Numbered from the stretch's first letter, positions 35,043 through 44,832 are shown. The stretch is DNA of 64,000 nt from Martinezella lusitana (GCF_016901135.1 NZ_JAFEVL010000015.1:52977-116976), one strand, 5' to 3'. Translations and numbers: made by a program. The notes: a model not told the origin generated them from the letters alone.

Positions 35043-36149
35043 TCAGACCGGCAGGCCGAGTTGCTTACGATACTTTGGCACCAGCATGGTTTTTGCCTTC
35101 ACTTTCCGGATCAGCCAAGTCGAGCGAAGAGTTCCGACCAGCGGAGCGAAGATGACACCCGCTTGACTGCCCAGGGTGACCGCCATCATGAGGTTGCCGG
35201 TCTTCGCCTTGTAAGTCTTGGGCGGCTTACGCCCGGATGTCATCGCGCGAATGTTCGCTTCCGCGACACTAACCTGGCCGGCGATATGCAGCGCCATCTT
35301 GTTTTCCTTGAGGTCGGTAATGTCACCGAGGGCGAACACGTCGTTCTCGCCCTCCATCAGGAGCTGCGGCGTCACCCTGACACGCCCGTCGGCATCGAGG
35401 CGATCTGAGAAATGGGTACGTAGATACTCGGTATTTGGCCGCCCACCGATGCAGCACAACATGAGGTCATAACCGATGCGCTTGCCACTGGCGGTTCGGG
35501 CCTCGCCTGGCTCGGCAGAGTAACCGTTCGGTGGCAACGGTGTCTCGATCCGTTCGCCGGTGAGCAGCTTCACCCGGCGCCTTCTCAGAAATTTTGTCGC
35601 TAGGACAGAGGCCGTGCCTCCGGTCTCGGCCAAGATGCGCGCGCCGGATTGGACGATGGTCACGGCGCGTCCCGGCCAGGTCTCAATGATCTCACCGGCG
35701 ATTTCGACACCCACAGGGCCACCCCCGACAATCAGGATGCGCCGCGCAGAAGCGAGCGATGCCCTTAGCTGATAGAAGCCAGCCTTACGCTCTTCGATCG
35801 AACCGCTGGACGATCGGATGAACGGGCCGGAGAAGCGGCTGCCGGTCGCCAGCACGGTGATGTCGGCCGTCACCATCCGTTGGCCGCCATGATCATCCTC
35901 AATGCGCCCGCCGGCCCGGCTGAACTCGACGAGACGCCCACGGATATATTGCGCTTTCGGAAGGGCTTCGGCGATCGGCACTATAGCCTCTTCGCCGTAT
36001 TCGGGTCGGACCATCAGCCGCGGCATTGCCATCGGCACTTCGAAATAGTCCGTCGGTGCGATGACCGTCACGTCAAAATCGTCGGAGAGACGGCTCGCCA
36101 GCACCGCGCCTGCCATTCCGGTTCCGTAGATCGCAATTTTGCTTTTCAT
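35043..36149 (-). CDS. FAD-dependent NAD(P)H oxidoreductase (NDH-2/AIF-like)
   Basis: 368 residues from the ATG at 36149 (GAAGGCGG upstream). The FAD-binding IAIYGTGMAGAVLASRL at the N-terminus, the NAD(P)-binding ILIVGGGPVGVEIAGE near residue 138 and the second FAD motif DVFALGDITD near 285 are all present. It resembles type-II NADH dehydrogenases and AIF-like reductases. It is divergent from a LysR regulator. Confidence 0.85.
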   Translation of the reverse strand: MKSKIAIYGTGMAGAVLASRLSDDFDVTVIAPTDYFEVPMAMPRLMVRPEYGEEAIVPIAEALPKAQYIRGRLVEFSRAGGRIEDDHGGQRMVTADITVLATGSRFSGPFIRSSSGSIEERKAGFYQLRASLASARRILIVGGGPVGVEIAGEIIETWPGRAVTIVQSGARILAETGGTASVLATKFLRRRRVKLLTGERIETPLPPNGYSAEPGEARTASGKRIGYDLMLCCIGGRPNTEYLRTHFSDRLDADGRVRVTPQLLMEGENDVFALGDITDLKENKMALHIAGQVSVAEANIRAMTSGRKPPKTYKAKTGNLMMAVTLGSQAGVIFAPLVGTLRSTWLIRKVKAKTMLVPKYRKQLGLPV

Positions 36150-36226
36150 TTTTTGTACCGCCTTCAAGCATCGGATCGGATCTTACATTGGCGTTTTCAA
36201 ACTCATCGTAGTAGACTATATATTTC

Positions 36227-36236
36227 GATAGCTATC
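36227..36236. promoter_or_regulatory. Palindrome between FAD oxidoreductase and LysR genes
   Basis: Perfect 10-bp palindrome GATAGCTATC in the 104-bp divergent region, 17 nt before the LysR start. A LysR target is plausible, though too short to be certain. Confidence 0.35.
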
Positions 36237-36253
36237 ATCGTATGGTGCTATAG

Positions 36254-37156
36254 ATGCTCGACGGCGTCACACTTGATCAGTTCCGCACCTTTGTCACCGT
36301 TGTGGATGAAGGCAGCTTTTCGGCGGCTGGCCGTCGCCTCAGGCGCGCTCAATCCGTGGTCAGCCAGACGTTGGCCAATATGGAAGGGCAGTTGGGTATC
36401 AAGCTCTTCGACCGGACCAAACGGATCCCGGTTCTCACGGAGGCCGGTCGGGCACTCCTACCCGAAGCGCGGGCGGTCACGGACGCTATTGACTCTTTCA
36501 AGGCCCGGGCGCGTGGATTGGCAGGGGGCCTGGAGGCCGAGCTACCGGTCGTCGTCGACGTCATGTTGCCCACCGCCATCCTGACGCAGGCGATAGCAGA
36601 ATTCTCGGTGAGCTTCCCAGACGTTCCTCTTCGCCTCTATGTCGAAGCGCTTGGCGCGGTTCTCAAAATGGTACTCGAGGGGACTTGCGCGTTCGGGATC
36701 GTCGGAACGTTGCCCAACGTGCCCGAAGATGTCGTTCGCGAGCATTTGATGGAGGTGCAGATCGTACCGGTCGCTGCGCCGTCCCATCCACTCGGGCTTC
36801 ATCCCGTGCCACTTACGATCAATGACCTTTCGGAACATGTTCAACTCGTCCTGACCGATCGCTCCAGCCTGTCGAATGGAACGGAGATCGGCGTCGTCTC
36901 GGCAAAACCTTGGCGGTTGGCTGATTTGGGGGCAAAACACGCGTTCCTCAAGGCGGGTATGGGGTGGGGGGGCATGCCACTGCATCTTGTCCAAACCGAC
37001 ATCGACTCCGGCGCGTTGGTCATCCTCGACATTGTTGAAATGCCGAGGAGAGGTGCGTGGATCGCACTGTCCGCCGTGTTCAAAGCGGACGCACCGCCTG
37101 GCCCGGCCGGCCGATGGTTGATCGAACGGTTTAAGGCGAAGGCTGAAAAAGACTGA
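36254..37156 (+). CDS. LysR-family transcriptional regulator
   Basis: 300 residues. An N-terminal winged HTH (about 1-62, with FSAAGRRLRRAQSVVSQTLANMEGQLG) is followed by a LysR substrate-binding domain. There is no Shine-Dalgarno before the ATG at 36254. It is divergently placed to the FAD oxidoreductase/lipocalin-like genes and probably regulates them. Confidence 0.87.
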   Translation: MLDGVTLDQFRTFVTVVDEGSFSAAGRRLRRAQSVVSQTLANMEGQLGIKLFDRTKRIPVLTEAGRALLPEARAVTDAIDSFKARARGLAGGLEAELPVVVDVMLPTAILTQAIAEFSVSFPDVPLRLYVEALGAVLKMVLEGTCAFGIVGTLPNVPEDVVREHLMEVQIVPVAAPSHPLGLHPVPLTINDLSEHVQLVLTDRSSLSNGTEIGVVSAKPWRLADLGAKHAFLKAGMGWGGMPLHLVQTDIDSGALVILDIVEMPRRGAWIALSAVFKADAPPGPAGRWLIERFKAKAEKD

Positions 37157-37403
37157 CGCGGTGTTATGTCCAGTCGAGCGTCGAGGTCGCCTTCATGGCA
37201 GTTTCGCTTGTCATTGTTCGGCTTTCGCCGCATCGGGGACGCTTTTCCCTGACCCTCCGACCTCATCACCGCTGCGACCGTCCTGCTCCGCGACGCTGCG
37301 TTTTCTCTTTGCCCATTCCGCAAACGCGATCGCGTGACGGCCGAGGGGGGTTGGGGTAGGGCGGGTCATGATCGGCGCTGATTGAATGTAGCACCTGGCA
37401 TGA

Positions 37404-38477
37404 TCAGCCCCTCCGCTGCCCATCGCCATCGAAGATGTGCAATTTGGCAGAATCGGCCGAAAGGGCGATCGTTTGATCAATCCTGATATCAACGTCTGCC
37501 GGAATCTTGACGATAACCTGGTTGACGCTGCCGATATCGACGTAGGCGGTGATGAGTTCTCCGAGATTCTCAACGACCGCCACTTTCCCGCGCACCAAGG
37601 CGGCACGGCCCTCGGCAACGAAAAGATTTTCCGGACGGATTCCCAAAAGAATGGCACCATCGCTGTTCGACGCAAAGGGCGATGTAAGCAGGTCTCCGGT
37701 TGCGGTTTTTACCTTGATCTCCGGTCCCTGCCGGATGACCTCCGCCTTGATGAAATTCATCGCGGGCGATCCTATAAAGCCGGCGACGAATTTGTTGGCA
37801 GGTTTGTGATAAAGTTCCATCGGTGTCCCGACCTGCTCGATTCTGCCGCCGTTCATCACCACGATCCGGTCGGCGAGCGTCATCGCCTCCACCTGGTCGT
37901 GTGTCACATAGATCATCGTCGTGTCGGGCATGCGCTGTTTCAACTGGGCGATCTCGATGCGGGTCGCAACCCGCAATGCGGCATCGAGATTCGACAGCGG
38001 CTCATCGAACAGAAAAACCTTGGGTTCCCGGGTGATGGCGCGGCCGATCGCCACTCGTTGACGCTGACCGCCGGAGAGCTGCTTCGGCAGCCTGTCGAGC
38101 AGAGCCGTCACCTGCAGCATTTCCGCCGCCCGATTGACGCGGTTTTCGATCTGAGATTTTGGCATTTTCGCTGTCTTTAGGCCGAAGCTCATATTTTCGC
38201 GCACCGTCATGTGCGGATAGAGCGCGTAGGATTGAAAGACCATGGCGATGCCCCGTTCCGCCGGAGGCATGTCGTTGACGATTTTTCCATCAATCGCGAT
38301 TTCGCCGGAGGTGATTTCCTCAAGCCCCGCGATCATCCGCAGCAAAGTCGATTTGCCGCAGCCGGAAGGACCAACGAAGACAACGAATTCACCGCTTCTA
38401 ATATCGAGGTTCACGTTATGCAGAACGGTAAGCGCGCCATAGGATTTCTTCAGCGATCGGATGGTCAGACTGGTCAT
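37404..38477 (-). CDS. ABC sugar transporter ATPase without adjacent permeases
   Basis: 357 residues, UgpC/MalK type: Walker A GPSGCGKST, LSGGQRQRV, FLFDEPLSNLD, VTHDQVEA and a C-terminal region with LGIRPENL. It lies behind a Gfo/Idh gene in a minus-strand pair, with no permease next to it. The binding protein and permeases at 47623-50721 lack an ATPase and share a putative operator with this region, so they are probably its partners. Confidence 0.9.
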   Translation of the reverse strand: MTSLTIRSLKKSYGALTVLHNVNLDIRSGEFVVFVGPSGCGKSTLLRMIAGLEEITSGEIAIDGKIVNDMPPAERGIAMVFQSYALYPHMTVRENMSFGLKTAKMPKSQIENRVNRAAEMLQVTALLDRLPKQLSGGQRQRVAIGRAITREPKVFLFDEPLSNLDAALRVATRIEIAQLKQRMPDTTMIYVTHDQVEAMTLADRIVVMNGGRIEQVGTPMELYHKPANKFVAGFIGSPAMNFIKAEVIRQGPEIKVKTATGDLLTSPFASNSDGAILLGIRPENLFVAEGRAALVRGKVAVVENLGELITAYVDIGSVNQVIVKIPADVDIRIDQTIALSADSAKLHIFDGDGQRRG

Positions 38478-38552
38478 TTGCGGGCTCCTCCACCCTTGGG
38501 GCCATTGGCAGCGGCATCCAAATTCTGTATGCGGGCTTCGTCGTGTTGTCCT

Positions 38553-39593
38553 CTAGGTCAGCGTTCCGACCTGCCGCCGGACTTCATCCATGGTCTCCAT
38601 GACGCCAATAGCAAAATCGAAGGGGTGGAGGGGCGAGTCGGTCAGTCCATCGGCAATATGCTGCGCGACAGCTGCCGCTTCCCAGGCAAGTCCGTCTCGG
38701 AACCCAAGCCCGGTGTCGTTAACGAACTGGATGCGCACGTCCCCCTTACCTGGCGCGACGAGCTCGAAGCCGGCCGGGACGGCAAACCACGGATTGACTT
38801 CGATGCGAGCAGCAGAGCCGCTGATGCTGGCGCGGGCTGGGCTGAACGCCATGAGATTGGTGCTGAGAACGGCCTGAGCGCCGCCATCATAACCCAGGAC
38901 GATTGCCGTGCGGGCATCGACGCCCGTGGAAGTCAGATTACCGATCGCCGTGATCGCCTTTGGCCTGCCGAGCCACAGATGACTGAACCAGATCGGATAG
39001 ATGCCGAGATCAAGCAACGCTCCGCCGCCTAGCTCCGGATTGTAGACACGGCCGGCCGGATCGGTCGAGCCGCGCGTACCGAAATCGGCCAGTGCCAGCT
39101 GGAGGTCGCCGAGGACGCCGTCCGCCTTCAGCTGCATCATGACGTCGGTTTGCGGAAGATAGCGTGTCCACATCCCCTCCATTGCGAAAACCTTTGCCGC
39201 TTTCGCGGCATCGCGTATTTCGCGCGCCTCCGCCGCCGTCATCGCCACCGGCTTTTCGATCAGCACATGCTTGCCGGCCGTGATTGCCAGCAATGCGAGG
39301 CGCTTGTGTTCGCTATGCGGTGAGGCGACGTAGACGATATCGACCTCGGGATCGGCGACCAGCGCCTCATGGCTGACGTACCAACGCGCAATACCGGCGT
39401 GGGCGGCAAAGGCAGCGGACCGTTCCAGCGAACGGCCGGCGACTGCAACCGCTCTCTGCTCTGTATGCGTATGCATGGCGCGTACAAAATCGAGGGCGAT
39501 GGCGCCGGGCGCTAGCACGCCCCAGCGCAATTTAGGTCCGCCCCGAAGGGGTGAGACGCGAGGTTTGGGAAGAGTCTTCGGGAAGGTGCTCAT
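38553..39593 (-). CDS. Gfo/Idh/MocA-family oxidoreductase A
   Basis: 346 residues. An N-terminal Rossmann fold (LRWGVLAPGAIALDF near 23), the catalytic GKHVLIEKPVAMT motif (about 109-121) and the GGGALLDLGIYP segment near 186 are present. It resembles the dihydrodiol-dehydrogenase-like branch. Such NAD(P)-dependent enzymes oxidise sugars or cyclitols. It is the first gene of the pair with the ATPase and is divergent from another Gfo/Idh gene. Confidence 0.86.
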   Translation of the reverse strand: MSTFPKTLPKPRVSPLRGGPKLRWGVLAPGAIALDFVRAMHTHTEQRAVAVAGRSLERSAAFAAHAGIARWYVSHEALVADPEVDIVYVASPHSEHKRLALLAITAGKHVLIEKPVAMTAAEAREIRDAAKAAKVFAMEGMWTRYLPQTDVMMQLKADGVLGDLQLALADFGTRGSTDPAGRVYNPELGGGALLDLGIYPIWFSHLWLGRPKAITAIGNLTSTGVDARTAIVLGYDGGAQAVLSTNLMAFSPARASISGSAARIEVNPWFAVPAGFELVAPGKGDVRIQFVNDTGLGFRDGLAWEAAAVAQHIADGLTDSPLHPFDFAIGVMETMDEVRRQVGTLT

Positions 39594-39603
39594 GCCCGGC
39601 TTG

Positions 39604-39619
39604 TATAATATGTGTTAAC
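39604..39619. promoter_or_regulatory. Candidate operator 1 of second GntR regulon
   Basis: TATAATATGTGTTAAC fits the derived palindrome GWTAATAYRTATTAWC at 14 of 16 positions. It lies in the divergent region of the two Gfo/Idh genes at 39593 and 39749. Confidence 0.5.
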
Positions 39620-39748
39620 AAATGACAAGGGCCTTGGGCGCTTGACCGAACAATATCTATGTGTTTACATTTTATCATTAGCTCAGCCTCTCACCAATGC
39701 CATTTCCCCATCCAGGCATGGCGACAACAATCGTCGAAAGGAATTGCA

Positions 39749-40843
39749 ATGCCCAAGTCTCTTGGTGTCGTCCTCGTGGGGTGTGGCGGGATCGCCCGCA
39801 GCCATGCATTTGCCCTGTCGAAAGTTCCAAACGCCCGGATGATCGCAAGCGTCGACATCAATGAGCAGTCCGCGATCAACTTCAAGGAGCGCTTTGGCTT
39901 CGAGACGCATTCGACAGACTTGGACGCAGTTCTCGCTCGGCCTGATGTCGATGCCGTCGTCATTGCCACGACATCGAAAATTCACGGGGCGTTGATCACG
40001 AAGGCACTGAATGCCGGCAAGCATGTGCTTGTGCAGAAACCGATGACAGCCTCGCTTGAAGAGGCGCGCCAGGCCGTCGCGCTCGCAAAGAAAACCGGTC
40101 TGAAGTTGATGGTTTCGTTTTTCGAACTCTTCCTGCCGCCAGTCGAACGGGCACGGCAGATCATCGAGGCAGGCCTCATTGGCGAGCCCTTTCTGTTTAA
40201 GGCGATGATGGCCTGGCACACGCCCGATGTTACCAAAGGCTGGCGCTTCGACCCTGAAATCGCTGGTGGCGGCGTCATCCTCGACGGCAATGTTCATCAT
40301 GTTTCCAATGCGCTCTATCTGCTCGGCAATCCAAAGATTGAAAGCGTCTATGCTGAATACGGTGCGCTGACGGCGGATGTTAAGGTCGAGGACACAGCTG
40401 TCATCCTGGTTCGCACCGATAAGGCGATCCTGGAGATTTCCGGTTCGAACCGTCTGCAGGAGCCGGGTGGCGCGACCATGGCCTTCAAGGACTACTGGCA
40501 AGTCTTCGGGACGAAAGGCACCATTCAATGGGACGCCGCGGCTCGGCCGACCTTCCGTGTGTTTACCGAGGACGAAAAAGCTCTCGACCCGCTCCTGGCC
40601 AATGGCTGGGTATCGCCGAAGCTACCGGTCATGCCGCCGGATCACCGCGAATTCTCGATGCACATCAACGGCGAGGAAAGCCCGTGGGTCCCCGAGCACC
40701 AGCATTTCGTCGATTGTTGCCTGAACGACACGCCGGTCAGAAGCGATGCCGAGTTCGGCCTCACGACACAGCTCATCCTTGAAGCTGCCTACAAGTCCGG
40801 CAAGGTCGGTCGCAGGCTGAGCCTTGAGGAGGCTCAGGCATGA
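39749..40843 (+). CDS. Gfo/Idh/MocA-family oxidoreductase B (QKP variant)
   Basis: 364 residues from the ATG at 39749 (AAGGA upstream). The Rossmann start VVLVGCGGIARSHAF is clear. The catalytic segment reads GKHVLVQKPMTAS, so the usual EKP is QKP while the lysine is kept. GGGVILDGNVHHVSNAL carries the substrate-site histidine. It is coupled to an amidohydrolase gene (ATGA). Confidence 0.86.
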   Translation: MPKSLGVVLVGCGGIARSHAFALSKVPNARMIASVDINEQSAINFKERFGFETHSTDLDAVLARPDVDAVVIATTSKIHGALITKALNAGKHVLVQKPMTASLEEARQAVALAKKTGLKLMVSFFELFLPPVERARQIIEAGLIGEPFLFKAMMAWHTPDVTKGWRFDPEIAGGGVILDGNVHHVSNALYLLGNPKIESVYAEYGALTADVKVEDTAVILVRTDKAILEISGSNRLQEPGGATMAFKDYWQVFGTKGTIQWDAAARPTFRVFTEDEKALDPLLANGWVSPKLPVMPPDHREFSMHINGEESPWVPEHQHFVDCCLNDTPVRSDAEFGLTTQLILEAAYKSGKVGRRLSLEEAQA

Positions 40844-41613
40844 GTCCCCGGAACATCATAGACGCGCATTCGCATATTGGCCGCACCATGACCAATGGCG
40901 TTGGCCAGGATGTCGATACATGGCTTGCCGCGATGGATGCGGCAGGCATTGCCCAGTCGATCATCTCGGTTGCGGCAGGCGGCCTTCAGGCGGAGGGCCT
41001 GGCCGACACGCGGCGCGCCAACGACGTGATCGCCAAGGCTGTCAGGGAACATCCGGAGCGTTTCCCGATCGGGCTTGCGAGCATCGAAGTCCGCCACGGC
41101 GAAGCGGGCCTCGCCGAAGTGCGCAGGGCGATGACGGAAATCGGCCTCAGCGGCCTCGTCTTTCACACCACGTTTGAAGGTTTTGGTGTCGATTCTCCGC
41201 TCTTCGACAGCATATTGACAGCACTCGGCCTAGGGCCGGCGCTGATCCTGATGCATTCTACGCCGGATGGACGCGCTAATCCAACCGCGATCGCTACCGT
41301 TGCGAAACGGTTTCCACAGATCCATTTTCTGCTCGGCCACCCGGTCTTTACCGAGGAACAGCGCAGGCAGTGCGTCAAGGCCATTCAGGAGAATGCAAAT
41401 CTCAGCCTTGATCTCGCCTATCAGGCCGATCCCGCCACGACCGAATTCTTTGTGCGGGAGGTGGGTGCCGACCGGGTGCTTTACGGAAGTGACGCTCCTT
41501 ATTTCGAGCCGGCGCGGGTGATTACCTCGATCGAAACGGCAAAGATCACCGACGCCGACAAGGAGCAAATCTTTAGCGGCAATGCCGAGCGCCTCATCAA
41601 ATCGCTTCGCTGA
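40840..41613 (+). CDS. Amidohydrolase-family (COG2159-like) TIM-barrel hydrolase
   Basis: 257 residues. Metal ligands are suggested by the N-terminal DAHSHIG, the mid-chain LLGHPVF and the C-terminal LYGSDAPYF. The family includes decarboxylases and lactone or amide hydrolases. The ATGA overlap with the Gfo/Idh gene suggests it acts on that enzyme's product, perhaps a lactone or keto acid. Confidence 0.78.
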   Translation: MSPRNIIDAHSHIGRTMTNGVGQDVDTWLAAMDAAGIAQSIISVAAGGLQAEGLADTRRANDVIAKAVREHPERFPIGLASIEVRHGEAGLAEVRRAMTEIGLSGLVFHTTFEGFGVDSPLFDSILTALGLGPALILMHSTPDGRANPTAIATVAKRFPQIHFLLGHPVFTEEQRRQCVKAIQENANLSLDLAYQADPATTEFFVREVGADRVLYGSDAPYFEPARVITSIETAKITDADKEQIFSGNAERLIKSLR

Positions 41614-41650
41614 GACTTGGAGGTAGCGGTGACCCACCCCAAGGGCAGCT

Positions 41651-42583
41651 TTACGACTGTGCCTTGTCGAGGGAGACCTGATGACCGCTCGCAATCGATT
41701 GCTCGGCGGCAGCGAGGATCGTCGTCACCCTGGCGCCAAAGCGTGCATCGTACGGCGTCGGTTGACCGCTCTTAGCGGCAGTTGCAAGCTCCGCAATCGC
41801 GTTGCGGTAAGCCTGTGTTGATTCACCATTCCAATCTTCAGGGACCGGAACCTCGTTCTTGCCGGACGCGCCAAACAACACCGTTCCGCCAGGAAGCGGC
41901 GAGGGCGCATCAAGCGTTATGGCAATGGTCGAAATCACACCGTTGTCATGGACGAGGGTGGTGAGGGTGAAATCACCGCGTCCTTTACTGGCGGACACGG
42001 CCACAACGTCGCCAAGAGCGGCGCAAAGCAACGAGACGGCATGGGGACCGACATCCCAAAGCGCGCCGACTTCGGAACGCCATCGTGTGCTGTAAAAGGG
42101 ATTGCCGGGATCGGATATCACGCGAGCGAAAGTCTCCGTCCGCGCCGATAGCCAGCCGCCATTGGCCGCGGCCTCGTTCACCCATTGTCGAATTTGCGGC
42201 GTGAAGAGCCGTGTGAAAAAGACGGCAGATTGAACGCCATGTTTGGCGCAGGCCTCCGCAATGGCGTCGGCAACGACAGGGTCGGTCGCAAGAGGCTTTT
42301 CGAGAAGCAAGTGTTTCCCGGCCGCCGCCGCCGCGATGGCGAATTCCGGCTGGGCATCGGGCACAAGGGAAATGCCGACAATGTCGACGGAATCAAGGAA
42401 TGCACCGAGGCTGGTAAATGCCTGCGCGCCATGCGCTTCGGCAATCTCCTTTGCCGCGATTTCGCGCCGGCCGAACACCGAGCAAAAATGCACTGCATCG
42501 CAGGTGGCTGCGGCAGGCGCTTGAACCGTCCTTGCCCAGATGCCGGTGCCGATAAGTCCGAATCGTGGTTTGCGATCAGTCAT
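41651..42583 (-). CDS. Gfo/Idh/MocA-family oxidoreductase C
   Basis: 310 residues from the ATG at 42583, six nt after the upstream stop. It has the Rossmann motif FGLIGTGIWARTVQ and the catalytic GKHLLLEKPLATD. The DVGPHAVSLLCAALG segment gives the usual histidine. It is the last gene of a three-gene minus-strand operon. Confidence 0.85.
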   Translation of the reverse strand: MTDRKPRFGLIGTGIWARTVQAPAAATCDAVHFCSVFGRREIAAKEIAEAHGAQAFTSLGAFLDSVDIVGISLVPDAQPEFAIAAAAAGKHLLLEKPLATDPVVADAIAEACAKHGVQSAVFFTRLFTPQIRQWVNEAAANGGWLSARTETFARVISDPGNPFYSTRWRSEVGALWDVGPHAVSLLCAALGDVVAVSASKGRGDFTLTTLVHDNGVISTIAITLDAPSPLPGGTVLFGASGKNEVPVPEDWNGESTQAYRNAIAELATAAKSGQPTPYDARFGARVTTILAAAEQSIASGHQVSLDKAQS

Positions 42584-42589
42584 TTGCAA

Positions 42590-43507
42590 TCAATGAACGA
42601 ACGGACGAAGATTGTCGCGGGCAATCTCGAAGCCGCGTTGCACTTTTTCAACCGTTCCTTCGAATGCCCTGTCTTCGTGTTCGATCGAGGCGACGTAATC
42701 ATAACCGACGGAATAAAGCGCAGCAAAGAAGGCACCCCAATTCACCTCGCCGAGGCCACAAAGGCGCGGCACCTGCCAGCCGACCCCAGCACTTATGACG
42801 CCATGTTCATAAAGCCCATCGGTTTGAACTTCCAAATCCTTGGCGTGCACATGGAAAATGCGATCGCCGAACTCGCGCACGGCACGCGGAATATCGATGA
42901 ATTGCCAGATGAGATGAGACGGATCAAAATTGAGCCCGAAATTCCGATCAGGAATGATCTCGAACATGCGCCGCCAATTGGCCGGATTGTAAGCTAAGTT
43001 GTTACCGCCGGGCCACTCGTCGCCTGAGAAGATCATCGGGCAATTTTCGATGGCGATCTTGATGCCATGGTCGCCGGCAAAATGCACGAGGTCGGGCCAG
43101 ACGCGGGCGAACTGTTCAAAGTTGTCATCGACGGAGCGCGTCTTGTCGCGGCCGGCGAATGTGCCGACGATCGGCACGTTCAAAAGTCTTGCGGCGACGA
43201 TAACCTTGCGCAAATGCGCGAGCGCGGCAGCAGAGGCCTCCCTGTCGGCATCGAGTGGGTTGGGATAATAGGCGAGGGCCGATATGGTTAGTCCCTTGGC
43301 TGCGAGATTGTCGACGATGCGGGCGGCTTCAACCTTATCAAGCGTGTCGACATCGATGTGGGCGGTACCAGCGTAGCGGCGCTCGACTTTGCCACCGGTG
43401 GGCCATACGGCGATTTCCAGCGACTGGAATCCGGACCTGCTTGCCCACGTGGCCACTTCGTCCAGGGTCATTGTCGGAAAGGCTGCGGTCAGAATGCCAA
43501 GTTTCAT
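42590..43507 (-). CDS. Sugar phosphate isomerase/epimerase-like TIM-barrel protein
   Basis: 305 residues of the AP-endonuclease-2/xylose-isomerase-like barrel (IolE/IolI type). Acidic and histidine metal ligands are suggested by IAIENCP, LNFDPSHL, FHVHAKD and SIEHED. GAAGGGAA precedes the ATG. Between two Gfo/Idh genes, it probably isomerises or epimerises a keto-sugar or keto-cyclitol. Confidence 0.84.
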   Translation of the reverse strand: MKLGILTAAFPTMTLDEVATWASRSGFQSLEIAVWPTGGKVERRYAGTAHIDVDTLDKVEAARIVDNLAAKGLTISALAYYPNPLDADREASAAALAHLRKVIVAARLLNVPIVGTFAGRDKTRSVDDNFEQFARVWPDLVHFAGDHGIKIAIENCPMIFSGDEWPGGNNLAYNPANWRRMFEIIPDRNFGLNFDPSHLIWQFIDIPRAVREFGDRIFHVHAKDLEVQTDGLYEHGVISAGVGWQVPRLCGLGEVNWGAFFAALYSVGYDYVASIEHEDRAFEGTVEKVQRGFEIARDNLRPFVH

Positions 43508-43533
43508 CGTCTATTCCCTTCATATTCAACGCT

Positions 43534-44691
43534 TCAGTCGCGCTTGACGGCGCACCAGCGGCCGGTGCGCGCGCTTTCCGCAACGGCTTCCACAATCAAT
43601 GCTTCCTCGTGACCATCCTCGAATGTTGCGTAGGCGGGAATGTTGGAGGGGCCGCCCGCGGCAATATCGGCATAAACGGCGCGGTACATTGCCTTGAAGC
43701 CGTTCTCAAAACCTTCGCCATGGCCGCCGGGTAGGGTGGCGATCGCCGCTGCCTCGGGCGAAAGCAGCGATGGATCGCGCATCAGGATTTCGTTCGGCCT
43801 CGAACGATGACCAATCCAGAGTTCATCCGGACGCTCTCCGCGCCAGGCAACGGACGACTTCGCACCGTTGATTTCAAGCGTGATGCCATTCTTGTGGCCG
43901 GCACTGACTTGCGAGGCGGTCACGACCCCCCGCGCACCGTCTCTGAAGCGGACGACAATCAACGCCGCATCCTCTGATTGGATGGTGACATCGATCGTTG
44001 CACCACCGACCAGGTTGGAAAAAGTCTCCACCGGACCGATAGGCTGTTTCCGTATCGGAATGAAGGTCGGGAGTTCCGCCATCACCTCGACGATCGGCTG
44101 GCCCATGACGAAACTGGCAAGATCAAACCAGTGCGAGCCAATATCGCCGACGACACGCAGATCGCCGCCGCGTTCCTCTTCGACCCGCCAGTTCCAGTCC
44201 GTGTCGTAAAGCAGCCAATCCTGCATATAGCTACCGGTGACGAGAAATGGCGTGCCGGTCGATCCGTCGCGAATGCGACTGCGCATCTCGTGAACCTGCG
44301 GATAGAAACGGATGTTGAAGTTTACCGCCGCCACACGCCCTGTCTCAGCGGCAATCTTGCGCAACCTGTCGGTCTGCCCGGAGGTGAGCGCCAGGGGCTT
44401 CTCACAGATGACGTGCTTGCCCGCCTTGAGCGCCGCCTCGGCCTGTGCCGGATGGTCGTCATTGGGCGAGGTGATGTGGACGACGTCGACGGCCGGATCC
44501 GCAAGCATATCGTCATAGCTGCCATAGGCGTGGCCTATGCCAAACTGGAGAGCCTTTTCCTTCGCGCGCTCTGCCGAGGACCCGACAATGCCTGCAATAT
44601 TGACCCCCAGGCGCCGGATGGAATCGATGTGGACGGCGCTGATGAATCCGGTGCCGACAACCGCGGCATTGAGTTCGTTAATGGCTTTCAC
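43534..44691 (-). CDS. Gfo/Idh/MocA-family oxidoreductase D
   Basis: 385 residues. It starts with GTG at 44691 behind GGGAGGAG. The Rossmann segment AAVVGTGFISAVHIDS, the catalytic GKHVICEKPLALT and the substrate segment GDIGSHWFDLASFVMG are canonical. It leads the minus-strand operon and is divergent from the SDR gene, with candidate operator 2 in between. Confidence 0.87.
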   Translation of the reverse strand: MKAINELNAAVVGTGFISAVHIDSIRRLGVNIAGIVGSSAERAKEKALQFGIGHAYGSYDDMLADPAVDVVHITSPNDDHPAQAEAALKAGKHVICEKPLALTSGQTDRLRKIAAETGRVAAVNFNIRFYPQVHEMRSRIRDGSTGTPFLVTGSYMQDWLLYDTDWNWRVEEERGGDLRVVGDIGSHWFDLASFVMGQPIVEVMAELPTFIPIRKQPIGPVETFSNLVGGATIDVTIQSEDAALIVVRFRDGARGVVTASQVSAGHKNGITLEINGAKSSVAWRGERPDELWIGHRSRPNEILMRDPSLLSPEAAAIATLPGGHGEGFENGFKAMYRAVYADIAAGGPSNIPAYATFEDGHEEALIVEAVAESARTGRWCAVKRD

Positions 44692-44767
44692 AACAGACGG
44701 TCTCCTCCCGGCGTCTCTCGTGAACCCAAGCTATAAGGGTGACAATTGCTTGTCAATTGGTTCTATT

Positions 44768-44783
44768 GATAATACATATTAAC
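44768..44783. promoter_or_regulatory. Candidate operator 2 of second GntR regulon
   Basis: GATAATACATATTAAC is self-complementary at 12 of 16 positions. It lies between the divergent Gfo/Idh D and SDR genes. Its core ATGTATTATCAA (reverse strand) reappears exactly at the binding-protein promoter near 50.86 kb. Confidence 0.55.
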
Positions 44784-44832
44784 AGGCGGGCCATGGCCTG
44801 CCTGTTCATGTCAGCAACCCGGAGTCCATCTC

